Below, one piece after another: positions 33,221-44,256 of a DNA stretch of 64,000 nt (within the stretch, counting starts at the first letter, position 1; each line of letters opens with the position of its first letter). Location of the stretch: NCBI GenBank assembly GCA_033961575.1, contig CM066737.1, forward strand, positions 51,126,771 to 51,190,770. Direction: 5' to 3'. A program made the translations under genes and the position numbers. The notes beneath the pieces are model-generated. The model was not told where the DNA came from. It did no database searches and was given only the letters and a program-made list of their open reading frames with translations. Origin of the DNA: Aselliscus stoliczkanus (Eukaryota > Chordata > Mammalia > Chiroptera > Hipposideridae).

Positions 33221-34416
33221 TGCCGGGAGCCGACATCTGACAAGGTCACATTGCCCTGCTCAGCACTGGATGTTTGGGGTGCTGCCTAATGGTTGGTCAT
33301 GTAATATCTCATGCCTCTATGAACCCATGTGCCTTTCCTCCTATAGGAGACAATACATTCACTGCATTTGTGACAAGTTCCTGTGGTAACCTGATGATAG
33401 CTGGTTGTGTAAGTCAACAAAGGGGCAAGATTTCCTAAAGAAAAGGAAATTCCATAAAACAGACTACAACCCAAATGGACCCCTGAACTGAGATATTGGG
33501 GACTCAAGCCCCTTGGAAACTGAGGCACAGACCTCTGACAACATAGGCCAAGAAGCCTGCCTGTGGCCTAACGGCCCTGCTGTGAATGGTCTCCTTAAAG
33601 ATTAAAAGTCTTCAGGCCATGAGAGTTCCAGTAGGAGGGGACTTGTTGACCTTGGGTATATTAATTAACAACTTTGTTTAGATTCTTTGAGGGCTGGCCA
33701 AGTGGCGTGGTGGTTAAGCGCTGGCTTGGGAAGCCAGCGGCACCAGTTTGGGTCCCACATATGAGGGCCAGTGACATTGCCCTCAAAAAAAAAATTCTTT
33801 GACAGATACTGAAGCTTTGACTGAGAAACAGATGCTACCTCCGTAGGATAAGAGAGGTGTGAAATCCCCTTTAATTGCTAGGTATTGTATTTACATAGAA
33901 ATAGATTTTAGACACTTTTACCCTAAACACAGCCACTCCTAGTCTTTTAGTATAGCTCAAATATAAGTCCTGTGAGTTTTATGATTGATTGTGTTTAACT
34001 GCTAGGATTTAGGATAATTTCTAGATATTCAAGATAACTCTAGTAAACATTCTTTAGGTGATATACAGAAATTAAGTCTGGGTTTCATGGTCATTATCAT
34101 AATAAAGACAAGGTAATTCTTTAACGGAAAAGTAAGTCACAATACACCCTGGAGAGAGCAATTACAGGGAAGTAAAGACTGAGTAAATCCTGGGAACTAG
34201 AAACCACCAAACTCATGTGATTGAGGTAATGGTAAAGTATCCATATAAAAAGAACATGCTGTGGCAATAAAGGGTGACACTTTTTTCTGTTTAACTCCCC
34301 GGGTGTCTCCACTGTCTCCTTTCTTTATTTTCTTCCCTGCCTGCCTAGCTAGCTGTCTCCACCTGAGGGAAACCCTGGTCAGCCAGGCTGGCTCCCCCCC
34401 CCACCCCCCCCCCGCA
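33221..34416 (+). mobile_element. ERV class II-type solo LTR nested in the ERV1 LTR
   Basis: Starts TGCCGGGAGCCGACATCTGA, a start common to class II (ERVK-like) LTRs, and ends CCCCCGCA. Flanks CTGAAT (33215-33220) and TTGAAT (34417-34422) give a 6-bp TSD with one mismatch, as expected for class II. TATAAAAAG at about 34244 and AATAAAGG at about 34266 fit promoter and poly(A) signals. Its length without the SINE is about 1.09 kb. Confidence 0.75.
33691..33793 (+). mobile_element. Short A-tailed bat SINE inside the class II LTR
   Basis: GGGCTGGCCAAGTGGCGTGG to GTGACATTGCCCTC plus A-tail. TSD ATTCTTTGA at 33682-33690 and from 33794. The youngest layer of this nest. Confidence 0.93.
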
Positions 34417-36276
34417 TTGAATAACCACAAGTTTCATAAGAACTAACAGATTTATATTTTTGTCCTCATTCAGGAGCCTAGAGGATGCAGGGGATACCCC
34501 AACAAACAAAGAAGCCAACACGGTCTTCCAGGTGGAGCTTGAGACCCCTTCCTCTCATCTGAGACCAGCTAGAGTGAGAGTTCCGTGAACCCCAATAGGC
34601 AGGGACAGCTCTGCGCCCCTGCCCAGCAGGAAGCAGATACAGAAGAAGAGACCTCCTGTCCCTTAGCTTCCCATAGAGATTTTATGGGGATCACGTCTCT
34701 CAAGGAAAAACTAGGCAGGCAGTTAGAGGCAGGCATTGGATCTCTGCATTCCTGCACGTCCCGGAGAGTGCAACCGCCTGAGGCACTTCCCCTCTCCACT
34801 CAAAACTCCTCTTTGTATTGTTAATTACCTACCCCTGCAGGAAGAGCAAGTGGACACAAAATATCCAACTAGATCAGACCAATTACTCACACCTACGAAG
34901 TACCTCTTGTCAATACAGGTGCCAATCAAGTGGTCCAACACCCAGAAAAAACAGCCCATTCTAGAGAAAAAGGATAAAAATCCCAAGTCCTGGGAAGCCC
35001 GTGCTTCTGCTGCTTCTGCTGCTGCTTCTTCCCTGCTCCTTTTTACCACTTCTTCCCTTTGAGCCTCGCCTTTGCCTGTGGCCCACTCCACACTCTTTGG
35101 TATGTAACTTCTAGTAATGGGCCCTTGAGCCATCCTGTAGTACTCAGGTCTACTTTTACTTCTAAATGTACTATCTTTTCTAATAAACTACTTATTCTAC
35201 TGCTTTACTCTGGTATCTCATTCAATTCTTTGCTCGAGTTGCCAAGGACCTGGAATTTGCGCCGAGAAAGGACCACTATCCGACAACAGTTATACTTCAT
35301 TTTTCATTTCTAATAGTGTATATTTTAATCTTTGCTCTTTTAAAAAAAATTAGGCAGCTGAAGGAGATGGTTTAGTTTGTAGATCTTTTGATTTTCATTT
35401 TGTTTGTTCATTCTCCTTTGTCTGTGCTTGTGGGGGTTGTGGTGGAGGTTGTACGGTGGTGGTAGTTTCTATTTCTTTAATTTTTGCTTCTATCTTTATT
35501 AATCCATTCTACTTTCTTTAAGTTAATATTGCTTTTTTTCTAGTTTTTAAGTTCAAGTTTTAGTTTATTTATTTTCACTTTCTTTTTTTAATAACAAAAA
35601 TATTAGAGACTATAAATTTTCCTCAAGGGTTAACTCTAGCCACATCTCATAGATATTTTTTATAACATGCTCTTCTTCAATTAATTTCTAGATAATTTGC
35701 AACTCAAATTTTGATTTCCTGTTTGATCCAGTAACTGTTCAGAAGAGTATTTCATTTCCAAATATTAAATTTTGGGAGTTATCTTTTTTGTTAATTTCTT
35801 TTTTTTATTTTAGTCAGAGAATACATCCTATAAATTTCTACCTGGTAAGGCTTGATTTTATATTAAATTGAACTTGTTGATTACATTATTCAGATTCTTT
35901 ATATCCTTGCTTATTTTTGTCCCCTTTATTTGTTAAGTATTCAAAGAGGTATATAAATTTTCCCACTGTACTATGGCTTTCTGTTAAGTTGTTTTTGTGT
36001 TTCTGGATTGTTTTCTTATGTATTCATTGCTACATTGTTTAGTGCACAATGTTTATGACATATTCTCTCCAGAATGTGCCTTTTATCATTACAAAAAACA
36101 TATCTTTGTTCTGTTTAATTATCTTGGCCTTGAATTTCACTTTATCTGATTTTAATATTGTTATTCTTGTTTTATTTTTGTTTGCACTTGTCTAATGTAG
36201 TCTTTCTATAGCTTTATTTTCAGCTTTTCTTTGTTCTTTTTTGAAGGAGTATTCATTATAAATATCATATAGTTTT

Positions 36277-36730
36277 TTTGGTTTTTTTAAAAGATTTTAT
36301 TGGGGAATTGGGGGAGGGGAACAGCACTAGGGAATCAGGGAAGGGGAACAGACAATTTGCTGTCTTTTTGTTCTTCAATCTAGTTGCAGAGGATGTTGCT
36401 TCACTGGCCCATGTTGGTATTGTCATTGCGCTCTTCCCAGATGAGGCAGATCGGTCACCAGCCTCTGGATGGTCGCTCACCATGGCTATTGGCAGCTCAT
36501 GCTAGCTGCCAGCCACTCACTCTGGCTGCCGGCCACTCACTGTAGCCTATGGCAGCCCACTGCAGCAGGGGCTGCAGCCTACACCATTGCTGAGGCTCGT
36601 ACAGCCCAGCTCCAGGTGGAGCTGTTGTTAGCTGTAGAGGGCAGTGTCACTGGCCCTTATATGTGGGATCCAAACTGGGGCCGCTGGGCTCCCAAGCCAG
36701 CTCTTAACCAATGTGCCACTCGGCTGACTC
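36277..36730 (-). mobile_element. Long-type bat SINE in old L1
   Basis: TTTTATTGGGGAATTGGGGG to GCCACTCGGCTGACTC. Flanking TATAGTT repeats start at 36268 and 36731. Confidence 0.9.
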
Positions 36731-37310
36731 TATAGTTGGGTTTTTTAAAACAAAATTGAGGGTCCTTTTCATTTTTTTTTTGAGGAAAGGATAACATGAC
36801 CCATCTTAACTTACTGTGATAACAAATTCATTTGATCTCATTCTTTCCCTCATGGTTTGTTTATTATATTTCTTGTGTCTCTTTTTCTTGTTTCCTTATT
36901 TTTGCTAGATGTTTCAAGATTTTAAAAAAATTCTTATTTCCCCTTTTCTTCTCCCTATGGAATTCAGAAGCTCTCTAAATATGGCTCTATTTTGCTAGGG
37001 GCTACATTCTATTTTTAGCATCATATTTAAGCTGTGTTTCTCTTTAGATATATCAATGTTAAATAGTAGGCATGTTTCCCTCATTCTACCACACATTTTA
37101 CAAAGATCATTGACTACTGCATAGTGAATTGGTTATAGAGGACTAACAAGTTATGGGAAGACCAATTAAGTAATAATTGGTATAACTTCAGATAAGTTTT
37201 CCCTTGAAGGAATATATATATATTATAGCTTCAAGTACTCTTACTTATACTACAGTCAACTGTCACATTATCATCATCCATTTATATTTAGTCTTATATA
37301 TTATAACCAC

Positions 37311-38640
37311 TGTTTCTTGGGCCTTAAATCTTTACTTGTCTTAAAACTTGTGATTTGATTTCATTTTAATTTGATTAGAGTCATTTTTAAGTAATATTTT
37401 AAGTCCTTGAATATCTGAAAATAACTTTTGCCCAGATATATTGGATGAGTATAAAATTACTGAATGGTAGCCCTTTTCTCTCAGTTGTATATAGATATTA
37501 TTCCATCAACTTCTTGCTTTTACTGAGGAAGATGAGAGATCTGATTCTAGCCTGCTTTCTTTTTCTTGGTAAACAAAATCAAACAAAAATAAACCTCTTC
37601 TTTGTTTGAAAGTTTGTAAAAATGTTCTCTTTACCTGTGAAATTTGTAAGTGCAGGGAAATTTTCTTCTATCATTTCCTTGATTATCACTTTTATAACTG
37701 TTCATTTTTTTCTCATTCCTGAAATATTATTTGTATGTCAGGTTTTCAGGGCATATCTCTTATCTTTTCAGTCATAATTTCAATTTCCAGTGCTTTTGCT
37801 CTAATATTGTGCGCAATTTATCTAGTCAATCCTCTGGAAAACCAATTTTGTTTTCAGCAGTGACCATGTTTCTACTAAAGTTTTAAATTTGGCAATCACT
37901 TTATTTTAATCCCCAGGAACTCTTCTTTTATGTCCTCTAATCAAATCTACTACATATGAATTACATTTATTATTAAATTTATAATAAAATCCAACCATGT
38001 TATTAAGACTTTGAAGAAAAAATAGAGTGATATTTAGAGACAGGGACATAATTTTTACAGAGGTGCTGATCATTAACTTAGGCTGCAGGTACAAAAGAAT
38101 TTACAGAGGGAGAGTTCAATGTGGCCAGTAAAAGGAAGTTTTATGCCATTACCTGGAAGGCAAGAAGGCGGTAGAATTGACATCTGTTTCCACCTTGAAT
38201 CTTTAAGCCCATACATCACTCTCATGCTTCTGCTATTCTATAAAATGAGCATGATGAATGTCCAACAACGTTTCTGAGACATATTCCACCATTCTCAATG
38301 CTCTAATATATGCCTTCATTTTTTTTTGATCTGCTATTACTTCTAACAATCCAATTAAAAAATCAACATCTTATTTATGACCCTGCTCTAGTCCTTAGAA
38401 TTGGATATTTGCATCTTGCTTGTCTCACTTGATCTTTTTCACTAGTTCTTTATCTTTTTCTCCTTTTCCAAGAGTTGGGCTTGGACTAGACCTACAGCTT
38501 TCTTTCTCTTCCTGATTTGGGTAACCTGTAAAATTATGTCCGCCTTTGTGAGCCCTTGAAACTCAACCTCAGACTCTGATCTGCTAGCTAGTCTGCCATA
38601 TGAGCACAGGGAATTCAGGCAGGATGGATATAATGAGTCT
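37311..38640. other. AT-rich intergenic sequence, possibly more old L1
   Basis: Text such as CAGTCATAATTTCAATTTCC and TTCTTTTATGTCCTCTAATC could be the reverse of an L1 ORF1/5' region up to about 37940, but divergence is too high to be sure. Nothing recognised from 37950 to 38640. Confidence 0.35.
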
Positions 38641-38656
38641 TAAAAGACAGATGGGA

Positions 38657-39091
38657 GGGCCAGCCGAGTGGTGCATTGTTTAAGAGCTGGTTTGGGATGC
38701 CAGCGGCCCCAGTTCGGATCCCACATATGAGGGCCAGTGACACTGCCCTCTATAGCTAACAACAGCTCCACCTGGAGCTGGGCTGTGTGAGCCCCGGCGA
38801 TGGTGTAGGCTGCAGCCCCTGCTGCAGTGGGCTGCCATAGGCTACAGTGAGTGGCCGGCAGCCAGCGTGAGCTGCCAACAGCCACGGTGAGTGACCACCC
38901 AGAGGCTGACGATCGATCTGCTTCATCCGGGAAGAGTGCAATGACTATACCAACATGGGCCAGTGAAGCAACGTCCACCGCAACTAGACTGAAGAACAAA
39001 AAGGACAGCAACTTGTCTGTTCCCCTTCCCTGATTCCCCAACGCTGTTCCCCTACTCCAATTCCCCAATAACATCTCAAAAAAAAAAAAGG
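38657..39091 (+). mobile_element. Long-type bat SINE, near consensus
   Basis: GGGCCAGCCGAGTGGTGCAT, CAGTTCGGATCCCACATATG, CTCCACCTGGAGCTGGGCTG, GACTGAAGAACAAAAAGGAC and CAATTCCCCAATAACATCTC. Perfect TSD AAGACAGATGGGA at 38644-38656 and from 39092. Confidence 0.93.
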
Positions 39092-39521
39092 AAGACAGAT
39101 GGGATATGAGAGGAACCGAAAAAACAAAGACTTAACCATGAGAATGAGAATGTGTGTCTGTGTGTTGTTGTTCAGTGAGTAACCAGCTTTACCAGAATGG
39201 AAGGTTTAATACACAGGCTATGTCCAAGAAGCTTTCCTGATGGGGAAAAACTAGGAGGTGGTGGATGAGTTGTATAGCTGGATGGGTTCCTCAGGACCAA
39301 TGTTGGCAGAACAGACTTTTCCCCTTAAGCTGTAGGAGGATGATGTTAAAGTAAGAGCAGTATGCAGAGCCAGAGGTCAAGTAGGAAGGTGAGTCCAGTA
39401 AAGCAGAGAGAAAATTTGGACCAACTCATCAAAATCAAGGAACTAAAAGAAAGTAGTGAGAGCAAGGGTCAGGGATTGAAGATCCGGAGGGATAACAGGC
39501 AGTCGATTAAGGAAAACCAGA

Positions 39522-39640
39522 GGGCCGGTCGAGTGGCGCGGTGGTTAAGTGCTGGCTTGGGATGCCAGCGGCCCTGGTTCAGATCCCACATATGAGGGTC
39601 GGTGACACTGCCCTCAAAAAAAAAAAAAAAAAGAAAAAGA
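39522..39640 (+). mobile_element. Short A-tailed bat SINE
   Basis: GGGCCGGTCGAGTGGCGCGG to GTGACACTGCCCTC with a long A/(AAAAG) tail. TSD AAAACCAGA on both sides. Confidence 0.92.
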
Positions 39641-39797
39641 AAAACCAGAAATGTTCCAGGGGAGTGCCTACAATAGTCATTGCTAACATCAGGTGCCAGT
39701 TACAGTATGGCACTTACAGTATGGACATCATCAGTACATGAGGATTGATGGGTGTGAAGAAAAAGGCCAGTGGTTTGGGTCTTAAAAACCAGACCAA

Positions 39798-39890
39798 GGG
39801 GCCGGCCGAGTGGCGCTGTGGTTAACCGCTGGCTTGGGAAGTCAGCGGCCCCGGTTCGGTCCCACACTGCCCTAAAAGAAAACCAAAAAC
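39798..39890 (+). mobile_element. Short bat SINE with 3' internal deletion
   Basis: Head is near consensus (GGGGCCGGCCGAGTGGCGCT), but after CGGTCCCACA it jumps to CTGCCCTA, losing ATATGAGGGCCAGTGACA. Confidence 0.88.
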
Positions 39891-39894
39891 AAAC

Positions 39895-40150
39895 AGACTA
39901 AACAATTTAGATTTGAAGCAGTAAATAATAGGAAGCTATCATAGATTTTTGAGCAAGGAGGTAATATGATACAAACAATGTTATTATGAACACTGTTAGG
40001 CAGTTTGGAAGGGACTGAAGGAGGGAAAACTGGAAAAGATCTTGAAGATCATTTATGAGGTTTAAGTGGGAGATGTTGAGAAGTTAGACTTCCGTAGTTA
40101 AAAGGAACAGAGAGTGACAGATCCAGGAGACATTGTGAAGAGACATTAAA
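39895..40150 (-). mobile_element. L2 LINE fragment
   Basis: Reverse L2 3' ORF/UTR text: TTTTTGAGCAAGGAGGTAAT, GGCAGTTTGGAAGGGACTGA and AGTGACAGATCCAGGAGACA. Weak, judged by pattern. Confidence 0.45.
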
Positions 40151-40623
40151 TAAGACGTGTGCATAGATTAGGTGAGAAGAGAGAACGAGCCCTGAAAGGT
40201 AAACATGAGCTTTTTCATTTAGAGAGGCCACCACGGAGAGTGGGGAATGTTGAGTTTGAAGCAATGACTGGATATTCACTTGGTGGAAAACATTCTTTGA
40301 TATTAGCCTATAGGAATCCACTCATAGAGGGCTTAGCTGTCAAGCTGCATCAACATAGAAATGAACCTTGAAACCATGACAGTGAATGAAGTGAGGAGAA
40401 TGGAGAAGAAGGGATGTAGGGGTATGGCTGTGCATTGGACATGCATTCACATTTTATGAAAGGGAAGAGGAGAAGGAGACACTGAAGGAGAAATAAGACA
40501 GGAATAATTAGAGAAACTCAGGAATGAGATGGTTAAAACAAAAGGATGTATTAAACGGAGTATAAAGGTGAGGAGGTCTGCCAAGGAGAGTGATAATTTT
40601 TGAAATATTTGGATTTGGCTAGA

Positions 40624-40802
40624 GCATTGATTCTCAAACTTCAGTGTGCATCAGAGTCCCCTTTAAGGTATGTTAAAACAGATTGCTGGATCCCACCCCA
40701 GAGTTTCTGACTCAATAAGGTCTGGAATGGGGCCGATAATTTGCGTTTCTACTCGGTTCCCAAGCGATGCTGATGGTAGTGGTCTGGGAACCACACTTTG
40801 AG
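40624..40802 (+). mobile_element. MER5A (hAT-Charlie) element, near full length
   Basis: CATTGATTCTCAAACTTCAG, TTAAAACAGATTGCTGGATC, CAGAGTTTCTGACTCAATAA, GATGCTGATGGTAGTGGTCT and CACACTTTGAGAACTACTG. The terminal inverted repeats pair, and 8-bp flanks GGCTAGAG/GCCTAGAT agree at 6 of 8 positions, as for an old hAT TSD. Confidence 0.93.
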
Positions 40803-40809
40803 AACTACT

Positions 40810-41860
40810 GGCCTAGATGAGTGGTTCTCACCTTTTTATTTGTTCATTTCTGTCCCAACACATCTGAGTGCTATGACACACTTCTACTCATAGCAATGGC
40901 TCACAAAGGCAGAGATTCTCACATAGGGCTGGGAGTAGGGTTATCTGGTTTTAAAAAGCACTGCCCCTGCCCTAAGATAATTCTGAGCATGAGCACCCTT
41001 CCCTTGGGGAGAACTACCTAACTCATGCAAGACATTAATAATTTCAAAAATTAAATTAATATTGTACCCATTCCAAAACAGATCATTCTTTCTTTGATGA
41101 TGTAGAAAGCACTTAAGAACCTGGTTTGCTTCAGGTGGTAACTGCATGTGGGTGGTGGTCCCTTTTATTATTTAACCTTCAAGGTGAGTCTCTAGCTACT
41201 ACCAGTGGGGGAAGTAGAGGAAATGAACCTTACTGTCTCTCCAGCTGGATCGCCATCCATGGGTAGATTATTCTGGAAACCCTGTTGTCCATGGTCGTTT
41301 GCAGGTAGGTACTCCTTGCTACCCCAGAGTCCACAGTGAGGGTGTTGTCAATATCCATGGAGGGAGCAAGGCAGCTGTTTCCCTCTTTGGCTCCCTGTTC
41401 TGATGCCACATTTGTCTTTCTTTAATGTGTACCATATATATTGGAACCTGAAGAAGGTTCAAGCAGTTCTAGGCTCAGGTGGTTGATCCAAAGCCTCACC
41501 AAGTTGAGGGTGAGGATAAGCATTGTGCCCATAGCCTAGCTACTTCACTTCCTTACAAAGGCACAAGGCTTCATTGCCTTGGTCGTTGGGGCATCTCCCC
41601 AGCACTCCAGTGGATGGGCATCCTTCACTGATTTGCCCCCTTTCTTTATCCCTTCCATAAGTCCTCTCCCTTTTACCTTTTCCTTCCCCCATGTCCCTAC
41701 TTCCCCTTTTCCGGGAACATGCCTCACCCCTCACTCTAGCAGTGATCATGTCCCATGTCTCTGCTGCCTCCAGTGCTTGCTGAATGTCAGCAACTTTCCT
41801 CCTCTTCCCAATTTCTGCTGAATCTGCAGAGGGGAGGGGTGAGCTCAAGTCTTTCTATCA
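40810..41860. other. Unique intergenic sequence
   Basis: No repeat or gene recognised. Open stretches of up to 102 codons near 41540-41850 overlap on both strands and look fortuitous. Confidence 0.45.
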
Positions 41861-41861
41861 G

Positions 41862-42130
41862 ATTTAAATTTTTAAAGAATTTCACATGACAGTTAAACAA
41901 GTCAAGTGATATAGAGGTATATGAAGAAAAATATAGACTTTTTTATCCACCCCCATCATCAGTCACACCCCCTGAAAATAGCTAGTGTTAATTGTTTGGT
42001 GTGTATCCTTTCACAACTTTGCATTTTCACAAATGTGTGTGCACATGTGTTTGTTTTCCCCATGTAGATAAAAAATATTTAAATAAGATTATACCCTATG
42101 CATTACTCTGTAAATTTCCCCTCCAAAAAA
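41862..42130 (-). repeat. Old L1 3' fragment
   Basis: AGTCACACCCCCTGAAAATA, TTTGGTGTGTATCCTTTCAC and ACCCTATGCATTACTCTGTA resemble the reverse of L1ME 3' UTR. Confidence 0.55.
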
Positions 42131-43345
42131 TATGTCAACTCATTGTCTTTTGATTCTGTGACTGGTGGCATTGAATGAACTCTGATGTGTTGGGAGGAAG
42201 CTTTCCACTTTGGACTGTGGATTGTACAAGGACTAATTTCCTTCTTGACAACCTCTCCCCCAATCTCTTTTGCAAGAGAGATTTATATTTCTCCTTTTAA
42301 CATAATAACTTATAACTTATTTTTTGTAAGCCAGTAACTGTGGCCTCTATGTATTTACCTGACCTCTCCCTTTCAGCTGACTAATGGGCAGGTGACTATT
42401 ACAATATATCACCTTAACAGCTGCTTCCCCCATTTCTGGCTGACCCCAGGATGGACTTTATATGTTGCCAGTTATCCTTATTACTACTACCACATACTGT
42501 GTGCCTTTCCAATGCTCAGCTATCTTAGACAGACTCAGGATGCCCAGTTTCCGCAACTGGACCCAATCTCCGGTCCTTGACTCTTGGCACTGCCCTGTAT
42601 CAAGTGTTTTATTTGTCTTGCTAGGTTATTCTGGGCCACCTTCCTTTGGCTCAATTGCATATCTGTTAAGCCTGTTTCCTTCTTCACTCTGCCCCCTACC
42701 CTGAAGCTGAGGTCAGTGGACAGCTGGGACTTCTGTGCAAATATCAGTAAAGGGGGAGTAAAGCTGGTGGAGTCCTTCCTAGTGTCATTTGTGGGCATTA
42801 GCAGGAAAGCCACATGTTGGCTTCATTGCCCCTTTTGCTCAGGGAACAACATATACACACATTTAATAAAGTTGTGTAACTGTGAGGTCCATTGTCCACT
42901 GACCCAGATTGGAGTACTCTCATGCTTTGGATCGAGTCCCCCCAACCCCACTCCAAGCACAGGTACAGATTCTTCCCTTCCACACTATTAGGTGTCTCAA
43001 GGTCCCCTTGGGTCTTAAAGTGGTCCTGATAGGTAGACCACTCATGGAGGAGTTTTACAGTGTTAGACTCAAGATTCAAAGCACACTGTCTTGAATAACT
43101 TTCTCAATTTGGGGACCTGGCATTCAGGCTTCTCTTTCTTTTCTGCCTTCTTCGGCCTCTGGACCCTGTCCACTTTATATTTCCAAACCCAAACTAGCTG
43201 TCTCCCCTCCCCAACCCCTCTCTTTCTTTCACATCAATCCCCAGTGGCCAGATGTGAAAGCTTCTTTGATGAGCCAATTGGTTTATTCAAATAGGAGCCC
43301 CAATCACAGAAAAGTTGGTGGCTTCCGTCCCTCATCACCTTCCAC
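42131..43345. other. Unique intergenic sequence
   Basis: About 1.2 kb without a recognised repeat. Open stretches of 80-135 codons (for example 42584-42991 on +) have no recognisable motif and overlap others on the opposite strand. Confidence 0.4.
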
Positions 43346-43349
43346 TTGG

Positions 43350-43540
43350 GCAGTGGTTCTAGTGATACTGTCCCTTCCAGGGAGCAATTCAGAAATACGT
43401 AGGGGCATTTTTGGTTTCCCCGGGGCAAAATGATTGGGGAGCATTATTAAATTTAAGAGGGGGCTGAGGATACTCAACTTCAGTAATGCTCAAAATATTC
43501 CCACACAGCAAAGCATCATCCCATGAGACTTTCAAATGTT
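43350..43540 (+). mobile_element. MER20-like (hAT-Charlie) remnant
   Basis: GCAGTGGTTCTAGTGATACT, TAGGGGCATTTTTGGTTTCC and GGCAAAATGATTGGGGAGCA echo the MER20/MER20B family, with large divergence. Confidence 0.45.
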
Positions 43541-43980
43541 GTGCTAGATAGTCAAGTGGGTTCCAACCTGATTTTAATTATCTGAGCCCAGAACCCAACT
43601 CTATGTTAAGTATAAATGAAATTGGACTTTTAAAGGTTTCAATATGTATTGAATTTTCCAAAAATGTAACTACTATATAAATTGAGAGACAACTGTGCTA
43701 TGATTTGTAAGAAACTTTGCCAAGAATTATTTACCATTTTGGAAAACCACAACACTGATCAGTCATGGCATTTGAGTTGAAAATGCAACAAACTAGTATG
43801 CTGTTGCAGACATGGTTGCTTCAATATAAAGGTGTAAACAAATGAATACTTTAATATTATTTTAGTGAAATCATAACCATGTATGTATGCATTGTAATAT
43901 GGACTTTTTTATGCCTCGTACTTAATTATTTTTCCTTCTCCCACCCTGGGGTGGCTGAAGGGAACAAGCCTTGGGTTAAA

Positions 43981-44050
43981 ATCTGACTGGGAGTCAAACC
44001 AGGGCCATGGTGGTGAGAGCCCCAAACCCTAAGCACCACACTACCAGGGA
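43981..44050 (-). pseudogene. tRNA-Glu(CTC) pseudogene
   Basis: On the - strand the sequence opens TCCCTGGTAGTGTGGTGCTT, with the D-arm region, the anticodon-loop context GGGCTCTCACC (anticodon CTC), and the T-arm GGTTTGACTCCCAGTCAG. This is the order and length of tRNA-Glu (70 versus 72 nt). About a quarter of positions differ from the functional gene, including the 3' acceptor strand (CAGAT instead of CAGGGA) and the B-box C (TTTGAC), so it should not be functional. It may be a lone retro-tRNA or the head of an old tRNA-Glu SINE. Confidence 0.7.
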
Positions 44051-44143
44051 GGTGTATCTCATGCTTAATTTTTCATCTCTTTAAATGTACTATTTGATAC
44101 ATAATACTATACATAAGATACACATATATTAAAATTCATTATA

Positions 44144-44247
44144 GGAACCGTCGAGTGGCATGGTGGTTAAGCACTGGCTTAAGAAGCCAGTGGCCCTGGT
44201 TCGGATCCCACATAGGAGGGTCAGTGACACTGCCCTCAAAAAAAAAT
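44144..44247 (+). mobile_element. Short A-tailed bat SINE
   Basis: GGAACCGTCGAGTGGCATGG to GTGACACTGCCCTC. TSD TTCATTATA at 44135-44143 and 44248-44256. Confidence 0.92.
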
Positions 44248-44256
44248 TTCATTATA

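Larger units (their letters stand above)
32879..35288 (+). mobile_element. ERV class I-type LTR, probably solo, containing a second LTR
   Basis: Begins TGTTACCAGCC and ends CCGACAACA (TGTT...AACA). It is flanked by the 4-bp direct repeat GTTA at 32875-32878 and 35289-35292, the TSD length typical of gammaretrovirus-like elements. Without the inserted LTR it is about 1.2 kb. Near its 3' end are AATAAA (35182) and a T-rich U5 with GGTATCTCATTCAATTCTTT, as in ERV1 LTRs. No gag, pol or env coding sequence was recognised, so a solo LTR is the simplest reading; part of it could be internal sequence. Confidence 0.7.
31030..37310 (-). mobile_element. Old, long L1 copy, heavily interrupted
   Basis: Reverse L1 text runs from the 3' side (TTTGATGGACCTTCAGATTG; AAATTCCTGGAAGAGGTATT; CTTTAATCCATTTAGAATTT) through ORF2 (TTGCATTCCTCAAGTAAATC; ATTGGTCTATACTTTTACCT) to its upstream part (ATAAATTTTCCTCAAGGGTT; CACTTTATCTGATTTTAATA). 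The ERV LTR block 32879-35288 and a long SINE at 36277-36730 are later insertions. The last 500 bases to the right are uncertain. No frame remains. Confidence 0.7.

Noticed and set aside
32879..35288. A complete provirus with coding genes
   Set aside because: No gag, pol or env motifs seen between or beside the LTR ends; the structure is explained by one LTR nested in another.
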